A DNA stretch of 64,000 nucleotides from the NCBI GenBank assembly GCA_041394985.1, contig JAWLBI010000001.1, positions 2,046,001-2,110,000 of the forward strand, in the 5' to 3' direction. Below the pieces are notes generated by a model, which searched no databases, was not told the origin of the DNA, and worked only from the letters and a program-made list of their open reading frames with translations. Position 1 is the stretch's first letter. The number at the start of each line of letters is the position of its first letter. The position numbers and the translations under genes were made by a program. Shown here in pieces: positions 54,338 through 63,235 of the stretch. This DNA comes from JAGLON01 sp041394985. GTDB lineage: Bacteria; Zixibacteria; MSB-5A5; GN15; JAAZOE01.

Positions 54338-56656
54338 TTACGGACAGCAGGGGGCAGGGCCGCCTTTGAAAATGTAATTCACGTGCCAGACGACATCACC
54401 CACATTGACATTGTTATCTGCGTTTGCATCGGCCGATTGTATCGGCACAGGAGTGGGGCCACCCTGGAATATGAAATAGAGCATAAATATGGCGTCGCCT
54501 ATGTTCAGCATGCCATCGCCATTGGCATCTCCACAAAGGTATTGCGGCTCAGCCAATACGACAGGTGCGACGAATCGCGACGTACCGCAGATTATATTAT
54601 TTTCGTTGTCGATGTCGCTTGTTATAGCCTTCCAGTCGGAGATATAGGATGTTGGGTAGTACTGCTCCATCCGGATCATGCCTTCCCAGGACTGATGATG
54701 CGTTGCCTCGTTGTACTCAATGCAGATTTCGACATAATCCTTATAGACCGCATCGGTTTCGAAATCGTACATATACGGCGAATCGTTCGGGAAGAGGAGA
54801 TACTGTGGAAGTTCCGGAATATCATAGTTGAATGACAGCGTTGTCGTGCCGGCAACCAGTACCGTATCGAATGTCAGCTTGATTTTTGAATTGAAGATGA
54901 TTTCCACGTCGGTACCGGCGGGAGTGGCAAGTTCAATGAAACAGTCATCGCCGATGCCGTCGCCATCGCTGTCTATCTGATCCGGATTGTAAATTAGCGG
55001 GCAATTGTCGAGCTCGCAAATATTATTCGGAAAGCCCGGATCGCCATAGCCGTCACCGTCCACATCGGTACATTCGTCGCAGGCATCACCGATTCCGTCC
55101 TCATCATAATCGCGTTGCAGCGGATTGTATATATCCGGACAATTGTCGTCGGGGCAGACGTTTTCGGCATGGCCGGGATCACCGAAGCCATCGAAATCAC
55201 TGTCGAAGCAGGTGCCGTTTTCCATGATCGTGCAATAACCATAGTAAGTGTTATTGCAGACGATAATATCCACGTCACCGTCCGTGTCGAAATCTGCTGC
55301 GCAAATACCGTGAGGGTATCTGCCGGTTACAAAAATATGCTCGACGAACTGACCAAAGCCCTGATTTTCAAGAATAGATATTGTCGTGTCGCTGAAGTTT
55401 GCGACGACTAAATCTAAATCACCATCGATGTCGACATCTACGGGCAGTAATTGTCTTGGGTAACTACCGACTCCAAAGGACTGATACGGGGCAAATGTTC
55501 CATCGCCGTTATTGTAGAAGATAGAAACGTCGTTGCTGTATTGATTCGTCGTTACCAGATCGACCCAACCATCAAGATTCAGGTCGACGGCATTGATGGC
55601 TCGCGGGGCATCGGCGGTAACATAATCAATTTCGTGGATAAAAACACCGCCGCCATTATTGATTAATACCGTGAACATATCTTCATCTCTCCGGGCGATG
55701 GCCAAATCGAGATCGCCATCATTGTCGACATCGGCGACGGCAATATCAACGGCGTCATTGAAGATTGATCCGTTCGCGCCTATGCGAAATTCGGAAGCAA
55801 ATGCTCCGCTACCGTTATTCAGGAATAAAGATAAGTCATTGGTACCGGTATTCGGGACGATGATATCGAGATGTCCATCACCGTTAAGGTCGGCGACTGA
55901 TATATCTCCCGGGTGCGATCCGGTGGAGTATTCCAGCACACCGTCGAATGTACCGTCTCCATTTCCCAATCTCAGATGGATGGTATTATCCAGTGAATTG
56001 GATGCGATCATATCCGGAATGGCATCCCCGCTGATATCGGCAAAGCGGACATCCGCACATCCGTTTTCGCATGTATACACGACTGAGTCACCGAAATTCC
56101 CCGTTCCATCATTAAAATAAAGGTGCACATTGTCGGAACCATAATTTGCGGTGGCAAGATCGAGATCGCCGTCGGCATCGAAATCGAAAGCCCGGACATT
56201 ATTGGGGGCCGATCCGGTATTCATGATAGTCGACGGATAATAATAGCCGTCGGATTGAGTCCCGTAATTAACCGTAAATGACCAGGTGTATGGATCTTCC
56301 AGCGGTTCACCGGTCGCCGATTCAATACCGGTCGTGAGCATGATCATGATTTCATCACCGAAGTGAAAATCGGCATTCGGATAGAAAGTCAATTCACGAG
56401 ACGGGCTGAAATAGTCAAAGATGCCCGGAATAGTCCCGTTACATTGAGAATAAAACAACACCGTCGCATTCGACAGTGTCGTCTCATCCATATCGGTGTC
56501 GAATGTGATCCTGATATCGGCATCGACAGGGACATCGACTTGATAGTGTGAGGGATAGGTACTTGCGATGTGAGGAGTTTGGGCGGTGAGAGAGCCGGCT
56601 CCGAAAAGGAGCAGGCAGGCCAGGAGCGCCAAACATTGGCGTGAGATACTACTCAT
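54338..56656 (-). CDS. Secreted FG-GAP/VCBS propeller protein with TSP3 repeats and dockerin
   Basis: A 772-residue protein from ATG 56656; the upstream ATG (56671) overlaps the ggaggg SD. It has a signal peptide (ending LTAQ), then a bacterial Ig-like/SbsA domain (STYPSHYQVDVPVDADIRIT). About seven VCBS/FG-GAP repeats follow (AFDFDADGDLDLATANYGSD), then thrombospondin type 3 calcium repeats (DSDGDGIGDDC) and a C-terminal dockerin pair with the GGP ending. It should be exported and calcium-loaded. It is a single gene with its own terminator. Confidence 0.82.
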   Translation of the reverse strand: MSSISRQCLALLACLLLFGAGSLTAQTPHIASTYPSHYQVDVPVDADIRITFDTDMDETTLSNATVLFYSQCNGTIPGIFDYFSPSRELTFYPNADFHFGDEIMIMLTTGIESATGEPLEDPYTWSFTVNYGTQSDGYYYPSTIMNTGSAPNNVRAFDFDADGDLDLATANYGSDNVHLYFNDGTGNFGDSVVYTCENGCADVRFADISGDAIPDMIASNSLDNTIHLRLGNGDGTFDGVLEYSTGSHPGDISVADLNGDGHLDIIVPNTGTNDLSLFLNNGSGAFASEFRIGANGSIFNDAVDIAVADVDNDGDLDLAIARRDEDMFTVLINNGGGVFIHEIDYVTADAPRAINAVDLNLDGWVDLVTTNQYSNDVSIFYNNGDGTFAPYQSFGVGSYPRQLLPVDVDIDGDLDLVVANFSDTTISILENQGFGQFVEHIFVTGRYPHGICAADFDTDGDVDIIVCNNTYYGYCTIMENGTCFDSDFDGFGDPGHAENVCPDDNCPDIYNPLQRDYDEDGIGDACDECTDVDGDGYGDPGFPNNICELDNCPLIYNPDQIDSDGDGIGDDCFIELATPAGTDVEIIFNSKIKLTFDTVLVAGTTTLSFNYDIPELPQYLLFPNDSPYMYDFETDAVYKDYVEICIEYNEATHHQSWEGMIRMEQYYPTSYISDWKAITSDIDNENNIICGTSRFVAPVVLAEPQYLCGDANGDGMLNIGDAIFMLYFIFQGGPTPVPIQSADANADNNVNVGDVVWHVNYIFKGGPAPCCP

Positions 56657-56784
56657 TTGAATACCCTCCAATGGTATAAATATACCGTAAAATGCCCAAA
56701 AGCATCTATGTTTCTAAGGATGTGTCCGAGATTCGGGTAAAATCTTACAAGTGAAGTGTAAATAAAAGCGGGGCGCGTACTTTG

Positions 56785-57687
56785 CTATCGAATAATGTGG
56801 TAGTGCGTCTGTTGAATTTTAAGAAACTCCTCGGCATATTCGCCCTGCAGCATTGCCATTGTGGCCAGAAATCCGGCCTCGGTGCAGAAATTCCCGAGGA
56901 CGGTGACGCTCCGGGGAGCGCCTTCGACCGGCCAGCCGGTGCGAGGATTGAGAATGTGTCCCAATCGTTTGCCGTTAATCGTGCAGAAGCGCCGAGCATC
57001 GCCGCTGGTGGCGACGCCGCCGTTAGTCAGGTTGATTTGTCCGATGGCGGAATTTTCCCGATCCGGATTTTCGATGCCGATCACCCACGGGTCAGGATCG
57101 GTTTCGGCCGTGATCGTTCGAATATCGCCGCCGAAATTGACCATAAGAGGTGCACCCGATTCATTGAAGAGCATCCCGGCGACTTTGTCGACGGCGTATT
57201 CCTTGCCGATACCGCCGAGGTCGATTTCCATTTCGGGTTGCATGCGCAGGCGATGTCCATCCCATTCGACCTTATCCCAGCCGACGATGTTTTTTAATTT
57301 TTCGATGAATTCAGCGTCGGGGGAGGCCTCCGAGCCATCGAATTTCCAGCCTCGGCGCAGGACGCCGGAGGTGATGTCGAACAGGCCGTCGCTGAGGCGA
57401 TAGCATTGGTCGGCGTAGTCGAGCAGGCATTTAAGTTCCGCATCAACTTCGACCGGTAATCCATTGCTGTTGTTTATTTTGTGGATAATGTTATCGTCGC
57501 GGTAGCGGCTGAATTTCTGCTCGATGCGACGCGTCTCGGCAAACGAAAGCGAAGCCAATTTCTCGGCTTCGCTCTGGTCTTTGCAGCGCACGAGGACCTC
57601 GCAGGGGCTCGCCATGGCGGCGAATGAGATGATCCAGTGCGATTCGGCCCGATGGACGGCATATCCGGTGTCCGTCTTAGAAGTCAT
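56785..57687 (-). CDS. apbE: FAD:protein FMN transferase (ApbE family)
   Basis: A 300-residue protein from ATG 57687 (MTSKTDTGYAVHR). ApbE attaches FMN to Ser/Thr of target proteins using FAD. Motifs: FAAMASPCEVLV, SRYRDDNIIHKIN, DLGGIGKEYAVDKVAG, NFGGDIRT and GVATSGDARRF, HILNPRTGWPV. The start overlaps the end of the DUF3570 gene by 11 bases, indicating coupling. No classical lipobox is visible. The flavinylated partner is unknown. Confidence 0.88.
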   Translation of the reverse strand: MTSKTDTGYAVHRAESHWIISFAAMASPCEVLVRCKDQSEAEKLASLSFAETRRIEQKFSRYRDDNIIHKINNSNGLPVEVDAELKCLLDYADQCYRLSDGLFDITSGVLRRGWKFDGSEASPDAEFIEKLKNIVGWDKVEWDGHRLRMQPEMEIDLGGIGKEYAVDKVAGMLFNESGAPLMVNFGGDIRTITAETDPDPWVIGIENPDRENSAIGQINLTNGGVATSGDARRFCTINGKRLGHILNPRTGWPVEGAPRSVTVLGNFCTEAGFLATMAMLQGEYAEEFLKIQQTHYHIIR

Positions 57688-59008
57688 AGGTGAATCCCAT
57701 GCGGACGATAACGGCATCCATGTCGGGGAATATTTCGTACAGGCTCAGCGGCCCCATCGAATCGGGAGGGCTGACGTCTCCATACTGACCGTAGTATTCT
57801 CCGCCGATGCTCAGATTTACCCCCTGTGCGACGGGGAAGAGATACTGCATGCCGACGGTGACGGCGTGGAATGGCGCCAAGCGGTAGTCCGCTGAGGCGC
57901 TAACCGGCAGGGGGCCATTCACTATATATGGTTTATAGAAATCGGCCGCGGTCTGTTTATACCAGCGCAGATGTGGCCGGAGCGCGTGTCCTTTGGTAAG
58001 CGGTAGGCGATAGAAGAAATCTACCGTATGCGACGTTATGCCCCAGTCATCCCAGAAATAGCGGTAGGACAGGTCGACGGTGTGGCCTTTGTAGAGATAT
58101 CTGCGCAGTTGGCTGTACACCGCATGTTTGGAGTGGGAATCGGGGCGGCCTTCATAGATATAGCTGACCGGTTCGCCCGGTTGAGCCTCGTTTCGGCTCT
58201 GCACGATACTGAGGATTTTGTACGGATCGTTCAAATATCCTGTTGAGTGACTGAACGAGTAATTTATTCGGAAAACGGTCTTGCGATCCAGTACCTGTGT
58301 CAAACCTACGACGGCATCGAAGACATTTTTGCTCTCGGAACTGCCGCCTCCTCCGTCGTCATTATCGGAGAGAAAGGCTCCGCTCTTGTCGTCAATTTCG
58401 TTTTCGTCCTCGTTTTCATCCTCGCCCGGCGGAAGCATCAGGCTGAGGGGCGTGGGGGCACCGCCTTCGGGTTTGATGAGGTCATGCGAGTAGGCGGCCG
58501 AGGCCGACAGCGTCGTATTCTTCTTATTGAATTCACGGATGAATCCGAAGTTGGCGCCGAACGATGTGTAATCATGCTCACCGGAGAAATGAGCGCCGAC
58601 GATCAGCGATGCGACCGGGCTGATCGGCTGAGTGAAGCTGCCGTCGATACTGTAGCGGGTATCGCGGAAGGTATCATCCAGCGGGATTTCGCCGGGCTTT
58701 ACTTGATATCCGCCCTGGCCCGATGGACGGGTAAAGGTCTGTATCTGGCCGGATGGGGTCGCGCCGTTTGGCGAGGCTCCGGTCAGGCCGTCAATCGTAA
58801 AGCGGACATTCACCAGACGGTCGGCCTTGAGGGTCTTCTTATAATTGAATATCCCCTCGGCGGCCTGCACGCGGTCGGTTTCGGAGTAGAGCAGGATCGA
58901 TGATTCGAGCTGGCTGTCTCCGGCGGCCTGAATCATGCCGGTTCCGAGCAGGGATGCCGTGAAGGCGGTTAGGGCTCCGCGAATTGACTTTTGCCAGGTC
59001 AATTGCAT
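57677..59008 (-). CDS. DUF3570 outer-membrane beta-barrel-like protein
   Basis: A 443-residue protein with a signal peptide (ending IQAAG) and a ggagg SD. Phrases such as ESSILLYSETDRVQAAEG, LTGASPNGATPSG and DTRYSIDGSFTQPIS belong to DUF3570. Alternating aromatic beta-strands, with a final Phe (GFTYDF), suggest an outer-membrane barrel. It is encoded between DUF4266 and apbE with overlaps at both ends. Confidence 0.85.
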   Translation of the reverse strand: MQLTWQKSIRGALTAFTASLLGTGMIQAAGDSQLESSILLYSETDRVQAAEGIFNYKKTLKADRLVNVRFTIDGLTGASPNGATPSGQIQTFTRPSGQGGYQVKPGEIPLDDTFRDTRYSIDGSFTQPISPVASLIVGAHFSGEHDYTSFGANFGFIREFNKKNTTLSASAAYSHDLIKPEGGAPTPLSLMLPPGEDENEDENEIDDKSGAFLSDNDDGGGGSSESKNVFDAVVGLTQVLDRKTVFRINYSFSHSTGYLNDPYKILSIVQSRNEAQPGEPVSYIYEGRPDSHSKHAVYSQLRRYLYKGHTVDLSYRYFWDDWGITSHTVDFFYRLPLTKGHALRPHLRWYKQTAADFYKPYIVNGPLPVSASADYRLAPFHAVTVGMQYLFPVAQGVNLSIGGEYYGQYGDVSPPDSMGPLSLYEIFPDMDAVIVRMGFTYDF

Positions 59009-59238
59009 CCGCAGCCTCCTCCACCGAAGCTCCGGCCGCCGCTGGCGGCTTCTTTACTGAAATAGATGTGGTCGTCGATAGCCATGTCGAGGGCCGGGGA
59101 GTCCAGCTGCATTTCCGGCTTGGCGAGGATATCTCGCTCCCAGACCTGGACGCGGACGCCTGCGGCTCCACAGCTTGATAACAGGATGGAGACGGCGATT
59201 AGGGCCATCAATCCCGTGAATAGTTTGAGGTATCTCAT
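58999..59238 (-). CDS. DUF4266 lipoprotein
   Basis: A 79-residue protein with a lipobox (LLSSCGAAG), then RVQVWERDILAKPEMQLD and the tail GGGGCGCN, exactly the DUF4266 layout. The Gly/Cys-rich C-terminus could bind a metal or be modified. It overlaps the TlpA and DUF3570 genes by 4 and 10 bases. An aaggag SD is present. Confidence 0.88.
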   Translation of the reverse strand: MRYLKLFTGLMALIAVSILLSSCGAAGVRVQVWERDILAKPEMQLDSPALDMAIDDHIYFSKEAASGGRSFGGGGCGCN

Positions 59239-59750
59239 TTGGAACTCCTTGCGTTCAATAATTCGAGAATAGCCGTGTCCAGGCTGTCCGCTTTGTAGTC
59301 GCGGAAGCCTCGTTCCGATGAGACCAGCTTGCCCGTGCGGTCATAGATGAAAGAAGTCGGCATGACCTCGAGGCTGTACTGTTCGGCCAGCGTGCCGGTG
59401 GAATCATAAACTATTTGGAAGGTCGGTTTGGTATCCTGCAGGAATTTTCCGGCCGCCTTGAATTCCTTGTCTACGTTCACCGCGATGATTTCGAGGCCTT
59501 TGTCGTGGTACTTCTCATAGATTTTCTGCATCCAGGGGAAGGAGTGGCGGCAGGGGACGCACCACGATGCCCAGAAGTCGACATAGACGACTTTGCCGGC
59601 CAGCGAGACGGAATCAGGCAAGAGCGCCTGCACGGCGTCAATGGAGTCCGGTGGGGGCGCTGCGCTGAGACCGGAGCTCGACAGCGAAAAGAGTAAAAGA
59701 GCAAGAATCCCGATTTTCGTGATTCGGGCGATGGGAGGTTTGATAATCAT
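59235..59750 (-). CDS. TlpA/ResA-like thioredoxin protein
   Basis: A 171-residue exported thioredoxin-fold protein. I chose ATG 59750; a TTG lies two codons earlier. A signal segment (IGILALLLFSLSSSGLSA) precedes the active site WASWCVPCRHSFPW and the cis-Pro region VMPTSFIYDRTG. It should reduce or exchange disulfides outside the cytoplasm, plausibly acting on the Cys-rich DUF4266 lipoprotein. It is the first gene of the four-gene operon. Confidence 0.88.
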   Translation of the reverse strand: MIIKPPIARITKIGILALLLFSLSSSGLSAAPPPDSIDAVQALLPDSVSLAGKVVYVDFWASWCVPCRHSFPWMQKIYEKYHDKGLEIIAVNVDKEFKAAGKFLQDTKPTFQIVYDSTGTLAEQYSLEVMPTSFIYDRTGKLVSSERGFRDYKADSLDTAILELLNARSSK

Positions 59751-59980
59751 TATCAATAGAACCTTTCTCTTTAGGGGGCCGGGGCCCCGTCTGTTTCAGT
59801 TTCTACTCGATAACAGAGATATCAAATAAATCCTCCGCAACCTCCGATTGATGTCAATGCTTGAGTTGATATACTGGGCTATATTAGTCCGTAATCAATA
59901 CTTGTTTAACTTTGTTCAGGGGGGATAAGTTCCCGTGAAAGTGGATAAAAATTGCCCAAATATGGATAAAATTGATACAG

Positions 59981-60162
59981 GTAGGGCAGGAGACCTGCGC
60001 TCCTGCCAATCGCGCTGGGCCCGATTTAATACAACCACCCTCGACCCTCTCCTTGGGAAAACAGTAGGGCAGGTTTGTCCTCAAACCTGCCAATCGCGCG
60101 GGGGCGCGAAATTTCTGGATTCCCGACTCGCTCATCTAAGAAGATTCACTCTCGGGAATGAC
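59981..60162. repeat. Cluster of short palindromic repeats
   Basis: Two gtagggcagg-type hairpins (59981-60007 and 60064-60095), each followed by aatcgcg, then an attcccga...tcgggaat unit at about 60119-60160. The rest of 59751-60247 shows no gene. Confidence 0.65.
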
Positions 60163-60247
60163 AGTGGCGTATTTCGGCGGGAACCCACCCTTGCCCGAAG
60201 ACGGACATCGGATGGGCTACCTGACGCGAAGCGGCGAAATATGCCTC

Positions 60248-60616
60248 TTATGCCGCGGCGATTTTCTTGCCGAGGTGATCGTATAAGTCCTTCAGCTCTT
60301 TTCGCGGACTGAATTCCACGAATGTTGTGTCCTCTTCGACTCGGACCGTATGGCCTGCAGGCCAATAAAATAATTCGCCAGCCTTGCATACTTCTTTGGT
60401 GCCGTCGGTGTAAGTCACGTGGATGGCTCCCGAGAGCATATATCCCCAGTGCGGGCACGGGCATTTGTCATTGGGGAGGCCTTCGAGCAGGGGCGAGGCA
60501 TCGACACCCGCTTTTAGCTCGATGAAGGCGGCGGAAATGTTTCCCCATTCGGTCATGCGGAAAGTCGCGACCGGCAGTTCAAGGGCGATAGGCACATCTT
60601 CTTTGCGTAATTTCAT
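60248..60616 (-). CDS. Small cupin-domain protein
   Basis: A 122-residue protein from ATG 60616 (MKLRKEDVPIALE) with an aaggag SD 8 bases upstream. The segments CPCPHWGYMLSGAIHVTY and CKAGELFYWPAGHTVRVEED form the two cupin motifs, with a potential metal-binding His. Substrate unknown. Confidence 0.75.
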   Translation of the reverse strand: MKLRKEDVPIALELPVATFRMTEWGNISAAFIELKAGVDASPLLEGLPNDKCPCPHWGYMLSGAIHVTYTDGTKEVCKAGELFYWPAGHTVRVEEDTTFVEFSPRKELKDLYDHLGKKIAAA

Positions 60617-60952
60617 TTTGGTGTCTCCTTTTTCGTGTAGCATGTTTGGTATTTTTTGAGGCGTACCGCTAAAGCAAAATTCTCAATATGAAATTACAGC
60701 GGGTTTCAGAGGCGCCGCCTGCAGGCATATAGTGAAAATCACGATAGGCATAATTGGTTTATAGTAGACTATACGAGTCTATAATGCATTAGTTGGGTTT
60801 ATCGCGAATCGGATGCGGTGGTATTGCGCAATCATGGGCAGATAAGGGCAGTTGATATAACAATTTATATAGGCCATCGGAATCGAAATCGGGCCGTAGG
60901 CTTTGCGGGGCTTTAAGGCTTTATCGCACACTCTAAACAAAGGATATACATT
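60617..60952. other. Divergent intergenic region
   Basis: About 335 bases between the leftward cupin and rightward tautomerase genes. It must hold both promoters; no clear consensus or hairpin was identified. Confidence 0.5.
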
Positions 60953-61174
60953 ATGCCGATGGTACAAATCAAAGTAATTGCAGGCGTCTTTACCGACGCT
61001 CAGAAGAAGGACATGATCGCCAAGGTCACGGATGCCATGGTCTCTGTCGAAGGCGAGAATATGCGCGGAGTGACCTGGGTTATCATTGACGAGGTGAAGA
61101 GCGGCGACTGGGCGATCGGTGGCAAGCCGCTCTCGACCGAGCACGTCCATGCAATCGCCGCCGGAAAAGCCTGA
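60953..61174 (+). CDS. 4-oxalocrotonate tautomerase family protein
   Basis: A 73-residue protein beginning MPMVQIKVIAGVFTDAQKK. After Met removal Pro1, the catalytic base of the family, is N-terminal. It also contains GVTWVIIDEVKSGDWAIGGK. Typical length is 60-75 residues. It tautomerises small keto acids; the substrate is unknown. An agg site lies upstream. Confidence 0.85.
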   Translation: MPMVQIKVIAGVFTDAQKKDMIAKVTDAMVSVEGENMRGVTWVIIDEVKSGDWAIGGKPLSTEHVHAIAAGKA

Positions 61175-61206
61175 TCGAGGACAAATGCTCTGTAAGGAAT
61201 AGATTA

Positions 61207-61373
61207 GTAGGGCAGGTTTCCTTAAGAAACCTGCCTGCGCACAAGGGGCGAAGAACACACCCCGCCCTTCGGGCACCCCTCTCGAGAGGGGACATCCTAT
61301 AAGATGTCCATGGAATTATAAGGCTTTATTGAAATAGCGAGAAAATCTGAATGACCCCACCCAATGGGTGGGG
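61207..61373. repeat. Palindromic repeats between the tautomerase and the AT-rich gene
   Basis: It contains a gcaggttt/aaacctgc hairpin (61210-61234), adjoining small hairpins (cgcccttcgggc; cccctctcgagagggg) and ccccaccc/gggtgggg at 61355-61373 followed by taccgg. The design is the same as at 48.5 and 53.8 kb. Confidence 0.65.
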
Positions 61374-61453
61374 TACCGGCCGTATTGAAATTAATACTTG
61401 CCTATTATACATATTATGTTAAATTTATATTGTACAATATAAAGGGAATATTT

Positions 61454-63217
61454 ATGAATAATGATAAAATTAAGATTAATTTATACAGGTTAAATAATGA
61501 TTCATTTATTGAAAATACATTCAAAAACAGAATAAAAGAGCTAGAAGCACTATTGAATCAGAAGTGTTATAACAATATTGAATTAAGGTCAATTCCAAAA
61601 AGTGAGTTTGATTTCGCATTATTTTATTGTAATAAGGATTATACCGTTTTTTGGAAAGAATTCTTAAAACCCATAATTGAAAACGCCGACTCATACTTCT
61701 TTAAACATTCATCAATTATCGAAAGTTTTGTGTTGCTAATCAGGCAAAAAAAATTAGACTCGATTTATGCAGTAACTGGTGGGCAAGGGTTCAATGCCAT
61801 ATGGGATTACGTTGAAGATGATTTTGGATTAGAGATTTTATTGCGACTCGTTGAAAGGAATGAGAAAGTCATAAAAAGACTTGCGGAGAAAAATCTTATG
61901 GGGGGAATATTTGGGGCGACAAAAAACTTTCGACGCGACCACAATTTAGACGAGGATGAAGTCTTTGGCAAAATCTATAGTGAGTTAAAAGCTCATATTG
62001 ATTTCAGAAAGTTGTCCCAATATTGTAAACTACCGGAAAAAGATTTTAGGAAAGGATTAAGCATTACTGGCAAATCGTCTTTAAAGATTGAGAAAATGTT
62101 GACATGGGATCAATTGCTTAATCTGGTTAAGGGTTGTGAAAGAATATATAATGAATGCGTACCAATACAAATTAATAGCGTTACTCGTATTTATAAAAGA
62201 AAAAACGAATCATTAATAGATGAGTTAAATGAAGGATTGATAAAACAGCTCTGGGACCGATATTCTCATAATAATGAAGATATTGACTTTGATATTTGCC
62301 ATCAAGAGTTTGAGCAATATTTAACGGCGGCTCGATACAAAGTAATAATAGGTTCCTCAAAAAACTACCAATATTTTGACGAATTGAAAAATATAGACGA
62401 ATTGTTTGGTTATTTAAAGACAATGGCACTATATAATAATCCAAAAAATATTGATGAATTTAAGGAAATAATACAAAAAGTAAAAATAATATCCCTAGAT
62501 GAAAATGATATAGAATTAACATCGGGGAAATTTTACACACATATTTTTGGCGATGTAATAAATAATGATATTCGGTATTTTCTTATTGATAATAAGTGGT
62601 TTAGAATCAAAGATAATTTTCTAAAAGAGCTAGATCAAGGTTGTGAAAACTTTATTAGTAAGAATTCTTACTCAGGAGATTTGGAAAAATGGCCCTCGGG
62701 AAATGATGAAGATCATTATAATAAATTGTACAATGGGCAAAACAATACTTTGGTCCTTCATAGAGTGCTAAATGAGAATATTGAAGGCTGTGATATTATG
62801 AAATGGACTAATAATGAAATTAGATTATTTTTTGTTAAAAAGGGTTTTAATAATAGCATGCGTGATTTATGTGCACAATTATTACTGTCGGCAAAGAGGA
62901 TTACAAGGGATATAAATGATAAGAAGCAATTTCTCAGTGGAATATATGATTCATTAAAAAGTAAATTAAATAGTAAGGATGGATATCTCAGTGAAATAGC
63001 AAACCAAACCCAAATATATAGTAAGGATGAATTTCTTCAAGTATTTTCTGCTAGGAAAAAAACAATATTTATTTTGGCTATATATGATACTACTCAGAAT
63101 AGGTCTATAAATAATATGAAAAGGTATCGTTCGAATATTGCCAAATTTTCCCTATCTGAATTATTTAAGGAAATGAAAGGGATAGACATAGAGCTTCAGA
63201 TTGTCCAGATTAAATAG
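61454..63217 (+). CDS. AT-rich TIGR04141/DUF6119-type protein
   Basis: A 587-residue protein from ATG 61454 (MNNDKIKINLYRLN) with an aaggg SD; a longer frame to 61364 is open. GC is far lower than in the genes on both sides. The C-terminal half reads SGKFYTHIFGDVIN, RYFLIDNKWFRIKDNFLKEL and FNNSMRDLCAQLLLSAKRIT, the pattern I associate with the sporadically distributed TIGR04141/DUF6119 family, which often occurs near restriction or defence genes. Function unknown. It looks like a single-gene insertion between core genes. Confidence 0.55.
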   Translation: MNNDKIKINLYRLNNDSFIENTFKNRIKELEALLNQKCYNNIELRSIPKSEFDFALFYCNKDYTVFWKEFLKPIIENADSYFFKHSSIIESFVLLIRQKKLDSIYAVTGGQGFNAIWDYVEDDFGLEILLRLVERNEKVIKRLAEKNLMGGIFGATKNFRRDHNLDEDEVFGKIYSELKAHIDFRKLSQYCKLPEKDFRKGLSITGKSSLKIEKMLTWDQLLNLVKGCERIYNECVPIQINSVTRIYKRKNESLIDELNEGLIKQLWDRYSHNNEDIDFDICHQEFEQYLTAARYKVIIGSSKNYQYFDELKNIDELFGYLKTMALYNNPKNIDEFKEIIQKVKIISLDENDIELTSGKFYTHIFGDVINNDIRYFLIDNKWFRIKDNFLKELDQGCENFISKNSYSGDLEKWPSGNDEDHYNKLYNGQNNTLVLHRVLNENIEGCDIMKWTNNEIRLFFVKKGFNNSMRDLCAQLLLSAKRITRDINDKKQFLSGIYDSLKSKLNSKDGYLSEIANQTQIYSKDEFLQVFSARKKTIFILAIYDTTQNRSINNMKRYRSNIAKFSLSELFKEMKGIDIELQIVQIK

Positions 63218-63235
63218 TCGGTTAGTTGGACATAA

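Noticed and set aside
54290..54835. Plus-strand frame of 181 codons
   Set aside because: It is antisense to the C-terminus of the FG-GAP/dockerin protein and shows no SD or protein-like motif.
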